DNA of 64,000 nucleotides from Gamsiella multidivaricata (lineage: Eukaryota; Mortierellomycota; Mortierellomycetes; Mortierellales; Mortierellaceae): NCBI RefSeq assembly GCF_025024155.1, contig NW_026251711.1:62001-126000 (forward strand). Direction: 5' to 3'. Each line of letters begins with the position of its first letter. The first letter of the stretch is position 1. The notes beneath the pieces are model-generated. The model was not told the origin of the DNA, did not search any database, and saw only the letters and a list, made by a program, of their open reading frames with translations. Both the position numbers and the translations under genes were made by a program. Below, one piece after another: positions 35,235-48,144 of this stretch.

Positions 35235-35949
35235 GATGGACCTTGGATGAAGAAAACGAGCGTCTCGTACGAGCAAAGATAGAAAAACGGCAAATCCCAG
35301 CGAATGAATGAATAAGATGAATACAATTAACTTGAGCTTGGGCTAGGCTGAGTGGTGCGTTGGATGCTCCCACACTCTAAATGGAATAAAATAACGCGTA
35401 CATCAACGATGAGGCTATGGATGCGAATATGTATGCACGGCAGGGCTATTGAATCGCGTTATCAATACAAGCTGCTTGATGCCGCCATGCAGAATTCGGG
35501 TGCTACCCAGGAACTTTGTGTTCTGCACTCAATCGGTTTATAACTGGCTTCATACATTCAATATTCAATCAGCAATGGGTGTTTGTTAAGTTCTTTTCAC
35601 TTTAGACAGGGCACTCTGGATGTGTCTTCCTGCAGGCCCAGATAGGGTTCAAGAAAGAAACTAGTGCTCGTGATGACATGGCCATGGTCTGGCCACTCAG
35701 CGCTTGGGGTTCGCCAGTGTCTACCACTAGATCACTTAAACAATTGGCTGCAGAACCGATCTATGCCATGTGCGTTTCATTGTCATGATCGAAGGTCTAT
35801 TTAGTCAATCCTGAAGGCTGCGTTTCGCTACTTCTAGATAAGTCTCAGACACGAATCACATCTGCTAGCTCCATGTCCAGAACAACCCCATTCTGAATTT
35901 TTCTGCCTCTTGCAATAAACTGTCTCACGCTACCATGTTATTCCCAGGA

Positions 35950-35983
35950 TTATTATTATTGTTGTTGTTGTTGTTGTTGTTGT
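35950..35983. repeat. TTA/GTT trinucleotide microsatellite
   Basis: tta x3-4 then gtt x7 in a row. Confidence 0.85.
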
Positions 35984-37067
35984 CTGGTGTTGTCATGCCA
36001 GTAGTCTTGTTGCCCTTGGCCTCCCCTGAGAAAGAAAGTTGCTTTGTTTGTTCAGTTGAGCCCTATTTCAACCCTCGGTAAGAATTCCGTGCTTTCGATA
36101 GAGTCGCAGGGTCCAACCAATCAAATTGCAAGTTTTTACTATACCAAAATGGTTAAACGGCCTCAACTTCGGGGTTACCATCAAAGATTTTGTGCTCACT
36201 TCGATGATTAAACAGGGAGCCGTTCTCCTTTGAGTAGCATTAGAGGCCATCTTGGAACTGGCCTAGAGCTAGAATACAGGAAACCGCGTTTCAACGAGGC
36301 TGCAATCGACGGATGCACGACTTGTACACCAAATAGTTCTTGACGAGGATTCATATTCGACAGTACGCTGGAATAAGCAGCAAACGACCTTGCTCTTCGA
36401 GGCCGTGGGCCAAAACAATATGGCTGGGCCTAGTGCTAAGGAACAAACCTAGCCCAGTGTTTATGACTTAATCCTGCCATTTGTTTAAAAAGCTCTTACC
36501 TAAAGTTAATCTTTAATAGGCACATGAAAACAAAACGGCCACGAGGGTTATCTTGGTTCCTTGGAATAAACTCGGTGTCTTATTGACAGTACTGACCTTC
36601 CGCAAGCGAGCTGAACGCGGGCCCAGTTACCAACAGGAACTTGACGGCCATGTTGGCCCCCCTTCCCTTAATACAAGGGGCCATAAGACTAACTCTTCTC
36701 GGCTGCTTGAGAGATCTTTCTGCGGCAGTGCGGCCGTCGCATCCTTGACATGGTGATATATTCTGATATACTCCAGCGTCGAAACCTGTAACGTCTGTAA
36801 TTATGCACAGCCATCTAGCATTGTTACCTCCTCTAAGTGCTGGCAGTCGTTCATCAGAGGCACGACGCTATGATGAAGGCAATAGAGAGTGCTAATACAG
36901 ACAATAAGAACGCGTGTAATTTCAAAAGAGTAAAATGAAAGGGGACAACAAGATGGACAACAAGATAAAGACCAGTAGAACGAGGCTCGACGTTACAAAT
37001 AGTAGGATCGCCCTTCTCTGGATCATCTCTGTGGGCAAGAACCTTAATAAAGGTTGATCCCTATTAG

Positions 37068-37284
37068 GGAAATAACGCGTCCAGAATGCGGTCCGCTTCC
37101 TCGTTCTGCGTCAGAGTGCAAATAGCATCAATCATCTTGGCCAGAAGGCCCTGTCGAAAATATGCTATAAAGTTCCCTCTGGTGTGATATCTGCAACCCC
37201 ATCCCGGGTCAGCAAGTTCGTGTTATCCTGTTCCTCGCGGAACTCCTCAAACTGCAGACCGATGTCCGATTTTTCGACGATCAT
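37068..37284 (-). pseudogene. Unrecognised coding relic, C-terminal fragment
   Basis: The minus strand reads MIVEKSDIGLQFEEF, then EEQDNTNLLTRDGVADI, ending at a TAG; a different frame continues YFRQGLLAKMIDAICTLTQN and EEADRILDALFP to a stop at 37068. The amino-acid composition is that of a real protein, but a frame change is needed and no intron fits. I do not recognise it. Confidence 0.3.
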
Positions 37285-38285
37285 TCATTATCCTGGTTAA
37301 GCATATGTATGCCAAAGATAGAAACAAGTCAGGAAGCGCTTTTTTCGGTAGTTCATGCTGCAATGAAGGATTATTACCAATCCTGCACGGCCTTATTTTC
37401 ATAAATGCGATTCTTTTGGCGGAATGCGATCAGGCCCACCATAATGCGCTTTCTCCGAGGATAAAAAGGTTCTCTCGAGAACATGCGTTACACTCGGACA
37501 GAAATAAAATCTACCACTCACTCCAAACAGGAAGTCATTCCCAGTGCAGTGCCTACTTGCGCGTATATCTTGTGTCGGAAGTGGTGTACAGTATTAAGGC
37601 ATTTATTTTGAGATTGTTGCTCACGAACATTATCGGTAGTTTCTATCATCGCTCTTGACTGTTGAAGGCATGGGAAGTGCAAAAGCGGAGGTCAGCTGTA
37701 ACACAAGTACAGGAACCTCAGGTAAAGCTTGCGGTTAAACCTACATGACCGATTCGAGGAGGACTTTGGCTGCGCCTCGTGTCTTTGTTTGATACTACTC
37801 CAGGTGTTGTTGTGAGGACTACATGGATCGCACGCTCAGATGCGCTATAGGGTATCTATCTCCAATCGGCGCGGTTCTCCGGATGAGGGTGTTTGGGAAG
37901 AGAAATAAGTTTTGTGATGGTATTAGCGACAAGTGATTGCGTGAGCCATAGCACGGGCCACTTGCACGATTGATGATTTCCGGGCGTTCAGAAAGCTGAG
38001 TATAATAGTTCATGTGCCTAGAACCCCTCGATGGATGTCGATCCGCAAAACCAAAGGGAATAAATAAGGGCACCAGGGCACCATGAGTGCAAATGTTTCC
38101 ATCGGCCCTTCTCTTGAATTAAACCGCTCTAAAGGCACCGCTGGCCTCATTAACATCGATGAACATGCTCAATATCGCAAATTGCATGTTATGTAGGGAC
38201 GCGTTGGCATCGCCTCTGTTTTTCTTTTCTTGAGGGAGCTTCGCAAGAGAATTTATTCAATTACTCAAACAAAACAGGAACAACT

Positions 38286-39895
38286 TTAGCGGGAGGTGTT
38301 GGCAATGGCAATCTTGGCACCCTTGGCACTCTGCTTGGAGACCTTGGGCTGGCCGCGGGCAGCGCTGGAGGCGCTCTGTATAACGTAAAATGACAAAGAA
38401 AGAAAAACCGATCAGTTGTCCGATATAGTATCTCCATAATACGCGTACTTAATCTCCATTCTCCACACGTCTTCCATCGTTTCTTCGTCCTAGACACAAA
38501 AACCAGTTGAGAAAAAAATACCGTACCTTGGCCTTTTCAGCCTTCTTCTTGGCATCCTCAGTCTTCTTCTTATCCTTGCTGTCACGGAGGGCAGCGGCAC
38601 GGGCAGCAGCACGGACCTCGGGCTTCTGGTTGCGCTTGGCGCGAATGGCTTCCCACGAGGCACCAACGACGGCACGCTGGTGCTTGACGGTGCGGCGGGT
38701 GCGCTTCTTAGCGACCTCCTCAGAAATACCCTTCTTGTGCATACGGCGGAAAAGAACGGTCCAGGAGATCTTACGAGGGTTCTTGCGCTGCAAGAACAGG
38801 GACTCGGCCTTGCCGTTGACAAAACGGAAGGACTAGATATGACAAACGATCCAATGGATAAGCTTAATGTCAATTCTTTGTCGCTCTCATAGAATATGCG
38901 CTACAGGCTCAGAAATCTCAATAGTCATCGAAGTCCGTTGATGTTGGTGCGTTCTGCTTTTCATGCCAGGTCAAGCTGCATGCATTATAGTATTTGCTGT
39001 TGGCGTTGATCTCGTCCAGTTGAATCGATTATATGAGCTGGAGTGACATATTATAGCTGGGCCAGCCTTTTACGCCATTAAATAGCGTCCACTGTCGACT
39101 ATACTGTAGTAGCTCCCAGAGCTCTCCTGTTCTTGTCCATAAAGTTCTGTATATATCGGCTTGCGAGTTTCTGCACTCTTGTAAGTCATAGACCAGGTTA
39201 CATACCCTGCTGTCGACACGGACATAGATCTTGCCCTTTCCAGGGTAGATCTTGGCTCCAGAGAAGGCGCAAATCTCAATCCTGGCGAGTTGAAGTAATA
39301 ACAAAAGAGCGGAATGGTCAGAATTTTGATTCTCTGGTAGGAATGTAAGGCGAATGGGACCCTGTTGGTGTTATGGAGTGTCCTGAGATGTGTTCAAAGG
39401 CGCACCATGAAGGATCAAAGTTTCCGCATGAGTGTTGCTTAAAGCATTCCTGTAATCTATTATCACCACACCTCCCCACAGCTAGTTTCTTTGAGGTGCT
39501 CTGTTGAGTGCTGCCGCGAAATACAGGATCAAAGGTTCAACTAGGTCGCCTTTCCTCTCCTTCGTCGAAGCAGTGTCCTGACAAAACGATAGTATCCCGA
39601 TAGGTTTGACTGCGTAGTCGACCGGATGTTGCGCCCATAAGGTTGCTGATGTTCAGTCCTGATCCTGCTGGCTTTTGTTTAACTGCGATCAGCTGCATCC
39701 TGGGTTCCTCACTATTCATCCAAGTATAAAATAATCCTTCGACGAGCAATTGAGGTAGTGAAGTCGACAATGACGAGTCGGATTCTAAAGTTGTCATGTT
39801 GGGCCAATTAAGCCATTGGAGTCGATCGATGGAAGGATGGATGGTTGGATGTATCGGATATTCTTCCTTCTACTAAGAACGATGTATTACTTCAT
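38286..39895 (-). CDS. RPL24: 60S ribosomal protein eL24
   Basis: Exons complement(38286..38375, 38527..38832, 39206..39281, 39891..39895), 158 aa. The first exon is only ATGAA: with the long (about 610-bp) first intron it gives [19 protein letters not shown], the invariant eL24 start with the zinc-ribbon-like entry. Next come [42 protein letters not shown], then a Lys/Ala/Arg-rich helix ([18 protein letters not shown]) and the tail [15 protein letters not shown]. All match the family in order and length (about 155-160 aa). It sits in the large subunit at the intersubunit face. The mini-exon is my choice because no nearer minus-strand ATGAA/GT or ATGAG/GT exists; if wrong, only the first two residues change. 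Divergent from the GTPase gene with a 736-bp shared upstream region. Confidence 0.92.
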
Positions 39896-40631
39896 TTTTG
39901 GTTTGAGTAAAATTCGAAAGGAGGATCAGACACTCAGAATGCGGACTCCGCCTATATGGCAAAGGGCCATGAAAATTGGTGGCTGAAAGACTGCTCTTTT
40001 CCCCGCAGACACGACCTGCAGGCTGTATACACTTGGAACTACTATCGAGCTAGAGGGCATAACTGGTACAAGCGTAGGCCATTAAGCGCTTCTGCGATCG
40101 TTATGGGGACATATAGCATATAACTCCAATGCTGTAGCCTTCGTTAGAGCAGAGAGGCGAAAGTAATAGACATCTTGAACACCAGAGACTGCAGCGCCTC
40201 CAAGGAAGTTCTATCTCGAATTGGATATACATTCATGGGTCGAATAAATGATCTTCTCCACATCCAGTCAAAAAGGAGCCTTGAGAAGGGAGCAGGAGCC
40301 AAGGAGGCACTGCGATGTAATATGAGTCAGGAAATAGAGCCGCAGTCGATACCAGATCCTAATCAGTCGCGTCCGTCCTAAAGTCGATTGCATCATCCAC
40401 CTGTCAGTCCACCCAAGAAACAAAGAATCTCTTTCTTCCCATTAGATGACACACCGGATGCACCTCAACCTCCTCCGCACATCCCAGTTGCATCTCCGAT
40501 CTTTACCCACCTTACACACCATACGCATCTTGTAGGCCACACAAAGATCTTCGCACTTTGTCCCCTCTCGCCCTCTCATCTGCATTTTCGACTAGCTGGA
40601 TTCCGATAAAGACGTATCAGCGTAGAGAAGA
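39896..40631. other. Shared divergent promoter region of RPL24 and the GTPBP1-like gene
   Basis: The 736 bp between two divergent start codons. A pyrimidine-rich stretch with CCACC and CCCTCTC motifs (40395-40580) precedes the GTPase start. Its coding look is weak and I report no gene. Confidence 0.5.
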
Positions 40632-43593
40632 ATGGCCGTTTTCCAAGTGCCATCCAACGTCGTGGAGATGTCACCATGGGCCAACCACCAGGGATCTCTT
40701 CCACCAGAAGTTGATATCGAGGGCAACATCGAATACAAGGTACAGCACACTTACTCCACTCATTTCAGCAGTCATCTTCTCCTACCCCGTTGCTTCGCCC
40801 AAGTAGTCCTTGAAGAAAGAAAAAAGGAATTCGCCCTTATGCTTTGTTGCTGTCTTCTTTTCCCTCTCCCCTGAACTGACCTTTGCTGTGGATCGTTTTC
40901 TGTATTTTCTACATAGCTCAAGTTGATTGCGACCGCTCCTGATCGCTTCGAACACCTGGTCACCCAGTTGAAGTGGAGGCGAGTACATGATGGCCTCTCG
41001 CCTTGAATGGACCTATACCGCATTGTTAAAAAAAGATCCTTTATCTTACCAGTATCTTTTATCGATTGAACGCCTTAGGTTGTCAGAGGGAAATGGCAGT
41101 GCTATCTATGAAATCGGCGTAGCAGATGACGGATCGTTTGTGGGATTGTCGCCTCAGGATATGGAAGCGTCCCTTCAGACCTTGCACAGGATGGCGGATT
41201 TCTTAAAGGCCGATGTCACGATTTTGCGCAGGGTTTCTGTAAAATCCACGCAGCAGAATGACCCATCTCAGCCTGAGAACGGACCAGAGGCCTCAGGACT
41301 TGTTCGCAAACGGATACCTACTCATAGTGGATCACCACGTACTGAGCCAGAGTACTTGGTGGTGGAGGCCAAGGTTACATCGCGGTTAGTGGATGAGCAC
41401 CATTTCCTGGAAATCCGTGTTGCGTTGGTTGGAGGACCGGATGCGGGAAAGTCGACGTTATTGGGGCGATTGGCCCATGGAATTGCAGATAACGGCAGAG
41501 GAAAAGCACGTATGTAGAAAAATATGCAAATGTCTTTATTGAGATTTGGACCTTGCTCTAACTAGGACTTTTACTATACTTCGCCTCTTGAACTCCGGAA
41601 ACTTCTACCATAGGACTGAATTTGCTCCGACATCGTCACGAGATCAGCACAGGCAGGACATCGTCCATCTCGCACGAAATCATGGGTTTCACGGCCGCAG
41701 GAGAGACTGTCAACTACAGCACCACCAATATTTCGAGCTGGCAGCAAGTGTGCGAATCGTCCGCCAAAGTTGTTACACTGCTGGACACCTGTGGACATCC
41801 GCGCTTCCTTAAAACCACCATCTCTGGTCTGACAGGACATTCGCCAGACTATGCCTGCTTGGTGGTCGACTCGCGAGTGGGCGGCGTTAATGAGATGACG
41901 AAGGAGCATTTGGCGCTGGCAGTTGCGTTGGGTTTGCCGACGTTCGTTACGGTGACCAAGATGGATGTGGCTACACGCGACCAGCTCAGAGCGACTGTCA
42001 CAGCATTGATGGCGTTGATCCGGAACACTGGGCCGTCTTGTTTGCCGTCTGTGAGTGGCGATTTTGGAGCGCCCTTATCATCACCGCAAGCACAGCAGTC
42101 GGGAAAGGATGGTGGCGAGCAGGCATTACAAAGTTTTGTACCGGCGATTGTGCATAACGAGAAAGATCTCGAGGCAGCGGTGAGGCGGTTTTCGGACTTG
42201 ACGATCATTCAGGAAACCAACTCAGTGGCGATTCCGATCCTGTTACTTTCGAGTGTCACCGGAGAGAATGTGAGACTACTGGAAAGATTCTTGTTCTTGC
42301 TTCCAAAGCCCAGTCTGGACGTCCATGGTGGATCGTATTCGCAAGAGCCAGCCTGCTATCAGATTGAGGAGATCTACAATATACCAGGTAAGAAGGCTCA
42401 TGCATTTTATTGCCATGCTTTCTGTTGACAATAGCACAGTTACATCAACAACTTGCGCATCGATTCATCACTTGATAGACATTGGTACTGTTGTGGGCGG
42501 CTTCTTACATGCGGGAAGGATTGAAGTTTATACACCTGGACCCACAGTCAAAAATGCCGATGAATCGCAAGAAGCTGGCAATAGCAACAACAACACGCCA
42601 AACACACGACTCTACCTTGGCCCTGTGGATCGAGATGGAAGTTTCATACCCGTGATTGTCAAATCGATTCATCGCCAACGTATGTCTATGCGCTCGATCG
42701 ACTCAGGACACACCGCAACGCTGGCAATCGAGGGATCTGGGCTCGGACTGGCCAAAGTCCGTCGCGGGATGGTTGTGCTCGAAAGTGACACGGATCCTCG
42801 AGGCATCTGTTGTCAAAAGTTCGAAGCCGTGATTCAGGTGCTGGCACACGATGGATTATTCGGAGTAGGTTTCCAAGGAATGATCCACTGTGGATCCGTG
42901 CACCAGAATGCCAAGGTTATGAAGATTGAGCTGTTGCCAGGGCCTGGACAGGCTGGCGAAGTTGACTCGATGGCCGCAATATTGGGTGCCGAGGAGGACC
43001 TGGGAGGGGTCACAGAGGACTTCGCACAATTACGGACCTCGAGCAGGAGCAGTGAGCGGGAGAGTGTGCAGGGTAGGCGGTCCAGCTCGCTAAGTTCGGA
43101 TTGTGAATCTGGGACGGGATCGTCGTTGCCTGGATCGATCCCAGGCTCGAGATCGGGCTCGATCCGCCATGGAAGTGCCGGGGATATGGAAGGCGATGAT
43201 GAGCAGGAAGTGGTAGCATCGAAGGACCAGCCCCGTCATCGCTTGAAATCGCGGCGGCGACTCCAAGAAGGCGCAGGAGGCAGCGGGCACAATGACATGA
43301 TACCCGTAAGTACCATGCGGATTTTCAGAAGATTATCTGTGGATCGCGGAGGAGGCGGTACTGAGCACACAAACGCTTCGCTGTCTGGTGCAGAGGGGCA
43401 ACTTCAAGAGCAGGATGAGCATGAGGGGAAGGACGAAGTCGAGATTGAAGAACCTGTAGAGTTGCAGACGGGAAACCGCGCCAAAGTCGTGTTTCAGTTC
43501 TGTCATGACGTGGTGTTTATGCGCAAGGGCACCACGGTGTTATTTCGAGATGGAGGGACTAAATGCGTAGGAAAAGTCTTGCGCATGCTGTGA
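40632..43593 (+). CDS. GTPBP1/GTPBP2-type translational GTPase (829 aa)
   Basis: Exons 40632-40739, 40917-40978, 41079-41509, 41614-42387, 42479-43593; total divisible by three. An EF1A-related GTPase; animal homologues act in ribosome rescue, quality control and mRNA decay. Start: [20 protein letters not shown] and TQLKWRL. G1 GGPDAGKST (residue about 174), T-loop region [14 protein letters not shown]3 DTCGHPRF, G4 TKMD, then the domain II start [20 protein letters not shown] and KSIHRQRM. A Ser/acidic insert of about 130 residues (43020-43450) separates domain II from the final [21 protein letters not shown]...GKVLRML. The second intron needs a GC donor (AG/GCGAGT) to restore KWRLSEG. The fourth intron's acceptor is placed at GATAG (42478) because the result matches the family across IPDIGTVV. 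Confidence 0.93.
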
Positions 43594-45121
43594 ATTTGCT
43601 GTTATTGTTCTATACACTTTTGCTGACACCATTAGAATGATACATATAGAGATGTAGAGAGTAATGCACTGCTGTCTAAAATCTATGGATTCCCCAAGGA
43701 ACTCGGCCCACGTGTATTCTAAGGGTTTTTTAAACGTATTCGTATTCATGCTGTTCTGCGAATAGGATTCTAGTCCGAGACTAGAATACACGCATAAACT
43801 TATTCATTTCAGCCCTCTTTTTTTTCGTGATATGCAGGGATCGTATTTGACGGAATAGGTTGTTTCCGCACCTCACCTCAAAGAAATATTTCGCCCAGTT
43901 GACCAGTCGTATGCACGATTACATTCCTGTATAACTATTCGACGAGCTTTGGAGCCAGGTTAACCTGAGATGATTAAACTCTCGGATGCGATACCGTCTG
44001 GTACGGAGCATTGTCAAAAGTCACTTGCGCCTAGACTAAGACTCGGACTTGATCATGTAAGTACTCCCAGGAAGACAAAATTAATTTGAAATCCAGGCAC
44101 CAGGATTCGAATCCAATCACAAGCTCTTTGGACTGGACCTTAAATCACGAGCTATTCTTACAGAAACGAGAATCGAACGTCCAGGCCCACTGGAGCGGAC
44201 TTACTATGAAGCACACTTCCACCTATTATAAACAACTTTTTTCTATATTCAGTTATAGAAATCAATGAGGAGGGCATCGACGGTAATGGAGAGCGAATAT
44301 TTCAAACGAATTCTCCGGATGAACATGTAAGCAATAACTTTTTAATCAGTTGCTCAATATATCAAGTTCTATGCAATTTCTACAGAATACGCGTTGCTGG
44401 GGCGTGTATATATGCGGATGCGTGTATCTATGTGGAGGCACAATCCATCAATTGCTTCCTTTCTTTGCTTGATCCAGATTCTCACCGTGAAGTCCTACGG
44501 CCTAAATGACACAATTCTTCGCTGTTTTCAATTCTTTCAAGAATTATAGGGCTGACTAGTTCATCGTAATTAAGAATTGAAATGCGAGCTGATATTTGTG
44601 GGTAAATGGTATGCGCGGTACATTCGATTGAAGTCGCCTTTTTCATGTATTAAAGGCCCATCTTCGCGGGCGCCTTCACGGATGCATCCGCGAAGCGTAA
44701 CATGACAAAACACAAGGAACGGACAATATCATATCTTCATCGCTGGATAGTATACGCACAGGCGAGTTCTGAGCTAGGCGAAGTGAAGAATGAGTTCCTA
44801 TCTGAATATTATTTCTAGATCTCAATAAACGATTATCCGAGCAACGTTTATGGCTTCTGTAAGTTCAGCGACGGTGCTCATTGGAAAATGTGCCATATAT
44901 TATCACATACATAGCCACTTTACCTTTAAGAAAAGGCGCGTGAAAAACGCGTCGAGTTTTTATATACTATCGAATCTTGTAGTCATTAAGGAGAATGGCT
45001 GGTAAGTCCTGGACGTATTTTACGCGTCGACAGTATGAGTTTGTATACTGATACCTTTTGGACTTGACGTTTTTTTCATTTCCTTCGCTATATCGCCGTG
45101 CCTTCAATGAACTAACACCAG

Positions 45122-45361
45122 CGACTTGTGAAAGAGGCTAAGCCTGTCTTAGACAAAGTCTCAGATCTATTGAGTCCTCTTCGAGATCGAGATCGAGATC
45201 AGGGGCCATCTTCGGAGGAAAAAAGCCAGAATCAGATGGCTTTACTTGAAAAGACCCAGCTGGTCGCGTCAGAAGCACAGATTTTGAAAAGACATTGGAA
45301 ATCTACCCATGAACTACGCATGCTAGACTATCACCAGTTGCAAGAAAGCACAGTTGTTTAA
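45122..45361 (+). CDS. Orphan exon-like ORF, product unknown
   Basis: After a good acceptor (CTAACACCAG, with a branch-like CTAAC just before it) the frame reads RLVKEAKPVLDKVSDLLSPL, then RDRDQGPSSEEKSQNQ, ALLEKTQLVASEAQILKRHW, and stops at 45361. It is helical, coiled-coil-like and of protein-like composition. A possible leader ATGGCTG/GTAAGT at 44996 does not fit in phase, so no start is available. It may be the last exon of a decayed gene. I do not recognise it. Confidence 0.25.
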   Translation, partial: RLVKEAKPVLDKVSDLLSPLRDRDRDQGPSSEEKSQNQMALLEKTQLVASEAQILKRHWKSTHELRMLDYHQLQESTVV

Positions 45362-47336
45362 ATCGTATTTTATTCAAATCGTGTTGTACACCCTTAGCTG
45401 CCTCTGACGTACATTAGGATCGGTTATGATGCCTTTGACTTAATAACCGGTTGTCGAAAAAGCCATCGGATGGAATGCCTTTCTTTGTTTGAGTTTTGCT
45501 TGAGCGCACTATCCGAGGATCCAGTATAACGGTTGCATTACAAAGTCAGCCAGCTCTCTTTTTATTCTATTCTTCTGCGCCACGAAGGACTCGGAAAATA
45601 AATCATGATGGCTCACTGAAGGGTTGAATGAGGTGCGATCTAATGTGCGGACAAAACAATGAAAGCAGCGCGGTACATTTTCTTCCACGCCCTCGACAGT
45701 ATTAAATAAACTGGCAGTTTTAACGTCAAAGAAGCAGCAAAAGCACGGTTTATTTATTGGTCATCTGCTGATATGATCAAAAGTCGCGTGCTCAGTCACA
45801 GCATGGACGCTCCCTACCATGCTGAATTTTGAACGACACGTTGATAGACTAACGAAAGAATGCCACGCCTTTTACTTGATCAATCCAGGTATGGCTCGGA
45901 AATACGTCTGTATCTTTATTAGTACATGGTCATATTAGCGATAGAGTGGGATAGAACACTGATAACCTCAGGCAGTTCATTCCGTGTGCGTAAAGAGGAA
46001 AAGAATACCGTAGACTATCTGCATCATTTTCAAGCTTGTTTGCCCAATCGCGCAAACGACCACGGCGGATGGTGTGATGAGAAAGAAAGAACACACTGTC
46101 CGTCTGTGCAACACAGGGCCATAGACTATGGATTGAATACAATACCTTAATTGTCCTTCGTTGTAGCCTTGTCTTTGGTGCTTCTTGACATGCAGGATAG
46201 TTATATCAAAACTTTAATAATGACAGGAGAATTGTTTTCTGCCCAATGGACGACATTTGGCCGTTTTGCCAGGGAGTAATGAACGTCTTTTGTTTGTTTG
46301 GATAAAACTCTAAATAAGCCCACAACGTCCTTACATTTATAGGGGTTCTATTCCAAACGGCCAATCAACATTGCCGAAGACAACTCAAGGTTGTTTATAG
46401 AATAAAAAAGTTTCGAGGTTTTGAGGACCCAAGCCGGGACGATGTTCGTTGCTGCTGCTTCAACTGGAGCCAAGCGCAAAGGAAGAGAGTCTGGGGAGAT
46501 CGGAGAAACATGTACAATGGACCCAGTCTTCGCGAGGGCTGAGTAGTATCAGTAAGAGGGTCACATGTCAAGGATCTTTATTCATTAAGCACAGATCTGC
46601 TTCATCCAATGTTGCACACTCTGTATGCATGTCTCTCGGGATGGGCCGCGGTTATATCTGAGCCTGAGATTCTGGTTACAGGGAGAAGTGAATGAATGAA
46701 GACAGGCATGATTATTGCTGCATACCTGTGTGCTTGTATTTTTTTGCAACCTGGTTGTTCACAGAATGGATGGAATTTCTTTTCTCTCTCTCATTTTACC
46801 TCTTCATCTCTTCTCTTCTTGCCAAAGAAGAAAAGACCATCACGTAAATACGCATATCGCCGAGTCTAAGAGCAACGGAACGATCATCAGTAGTAATTGA
46901 ACTGACAGGACAGCTCACCATCATGCAGATATTAAGGAATTACCAATTGGCTATGCTCAAATATGGATAAAAAAATCAATTATGTATTGGTGGTGTAGAA
47001 ACACCAGCCAAACATTCAGGATTGATAGCATTGTGCAGTAGGACCAAAGACCTCGCCATTTCAATCATACACGTTGTTGGCGTTCACTGTGTATTTGACT
47101 AGAAATAACGTGAACGCCCATCCGTTGTATATAACAACAGATTAGAAATTATGCCGTGGACGTCGTTTGTTACCCCTTCTCGTTCTCATCATCGCCCCGT
47201 CATGCGTCTGGCCGTTTGTTGTTTTTCTTCCCACACCCAAACAGCTGCTTTCACATCGAGCACCGCAGGAGAAGGAGGGACGTGTGAATGTTTTAGTCCA
47301 TTGTTACCCACGCTTACAGACAAAATAAAGTCGCTT

Positions 47337-47371
47337 GTTTGTTTGTTTGTTTGTTTGTTTGTTTGTTTGTT
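47337..47371. repeat. GTTT tetranucleotide microsatellite
   Basis: About 8-9 consecutive gttt units. The NKQTNKQT-type ORFs on the minus strand are products of this repeat. Confidence 0.9.
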
Positions 47372-48144
47372 CTCAACACTTGGACCGCGTTGCACAAAAT
47401 CAAATCAATTTGCTGATAGTCTACGGATGAGCACAATTTGTAAGTGGTTTTGTGCCCCTGGATTCTGGATGAATTTAATTGGAGGACCTGTAGTTCACAC
47501 GCACGAGGTCTAGGATGCAGTTCCAGCGAGTCCATTTTAGCGCCTATCAGAAGGGATTTGATCCGACGCTTCATAATAGCCCGCGTGGGTCTATGTCTGC
47601 ATCTGGACCCATGATCGTGTACAGGTATGCTGAGAGTGCATAGATGTTTCGAACCCCCAAAATGAAGACCCGATCGAGCCTCAACCACCCTAGAGTCCAA
47701 ATCACTGGCGAACCGCAAGATATATTTCTGAATAGTTGAGAATCAATTTAATGAAATAAGGTTTCTTTGAGCAGTAGATCTGTAAGTGCATGGTCATGCT
47801 TTTAAAGGAGGCCCAACCACCCACCATCCAAACGACACGGATGGAATTGAAAAGGACTACTAAGGGCGTATCAAATCAAGTCGAGATCTGAGGCACAAGT
47901 CGCGAGTCATGGATCATAAAGCCAAGCATACGACGTGTCTCTTGCTGCCGTCCTCATTAAGGAAATGTATAATAAAAAGCAGGTTCGTCGCAATCGTATT
48001 TATTCCTCTTAAGTCCCGCCTAGACGTGACCCACGAGCTCCATTGAAGTAGTAGCCCTGCTAGACATTACAATGTCTGCTCTCCATAGTCCTTCCTCATC
48101 TATGCTCCGAGTCTTGTGGTATGCTTTGCCGTGTCATTTTCAGT

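Larger units (their letters stand above)
35235..38285. other. Gene-poor stretch with a GTT microsatellite and a small coding relic
   Basis: About 3 kb without a supportable intact gene: a TTA/GTT trinucleotide repeat (35950-35983) and one coding-like fragment (37068-37284, minus). Composition is AT-richer than the flanking genes. Confidence 0.5.
43594..48144. other. 4.5-kb gene-poor stretch
   Basis: No intact gene is supported. It holds one coding-like exon candidate (45122-45361), a TTTG microsatellite (47337-47371), and AT-rich sequence. A GATTCGAATCC motif near 44105 resembles a tRNA B box but no tRNA folds around it. Confidence 0.5.

Noticed and set aside
37305..37658. 117-codon plus-strand ORF
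   Set aside because: No motif or splice context; composition not different from surrounding non-coding DNA.
44095..44220. Possible tRNA or tRNA-derived element (GGATTCGAATCC and CGAGAATCGAAC on the plus strand)
   Set aside because: The motifs resemble B boxes in reverse, but neither acceptor nor anticodon stems could be paired around them.
47314..47718. 134-codon minus-strand ORF ending in NKQT repeats
   Set aside because: Its end is produced by the TTTG microsatellite; the remainder lacks motifs.
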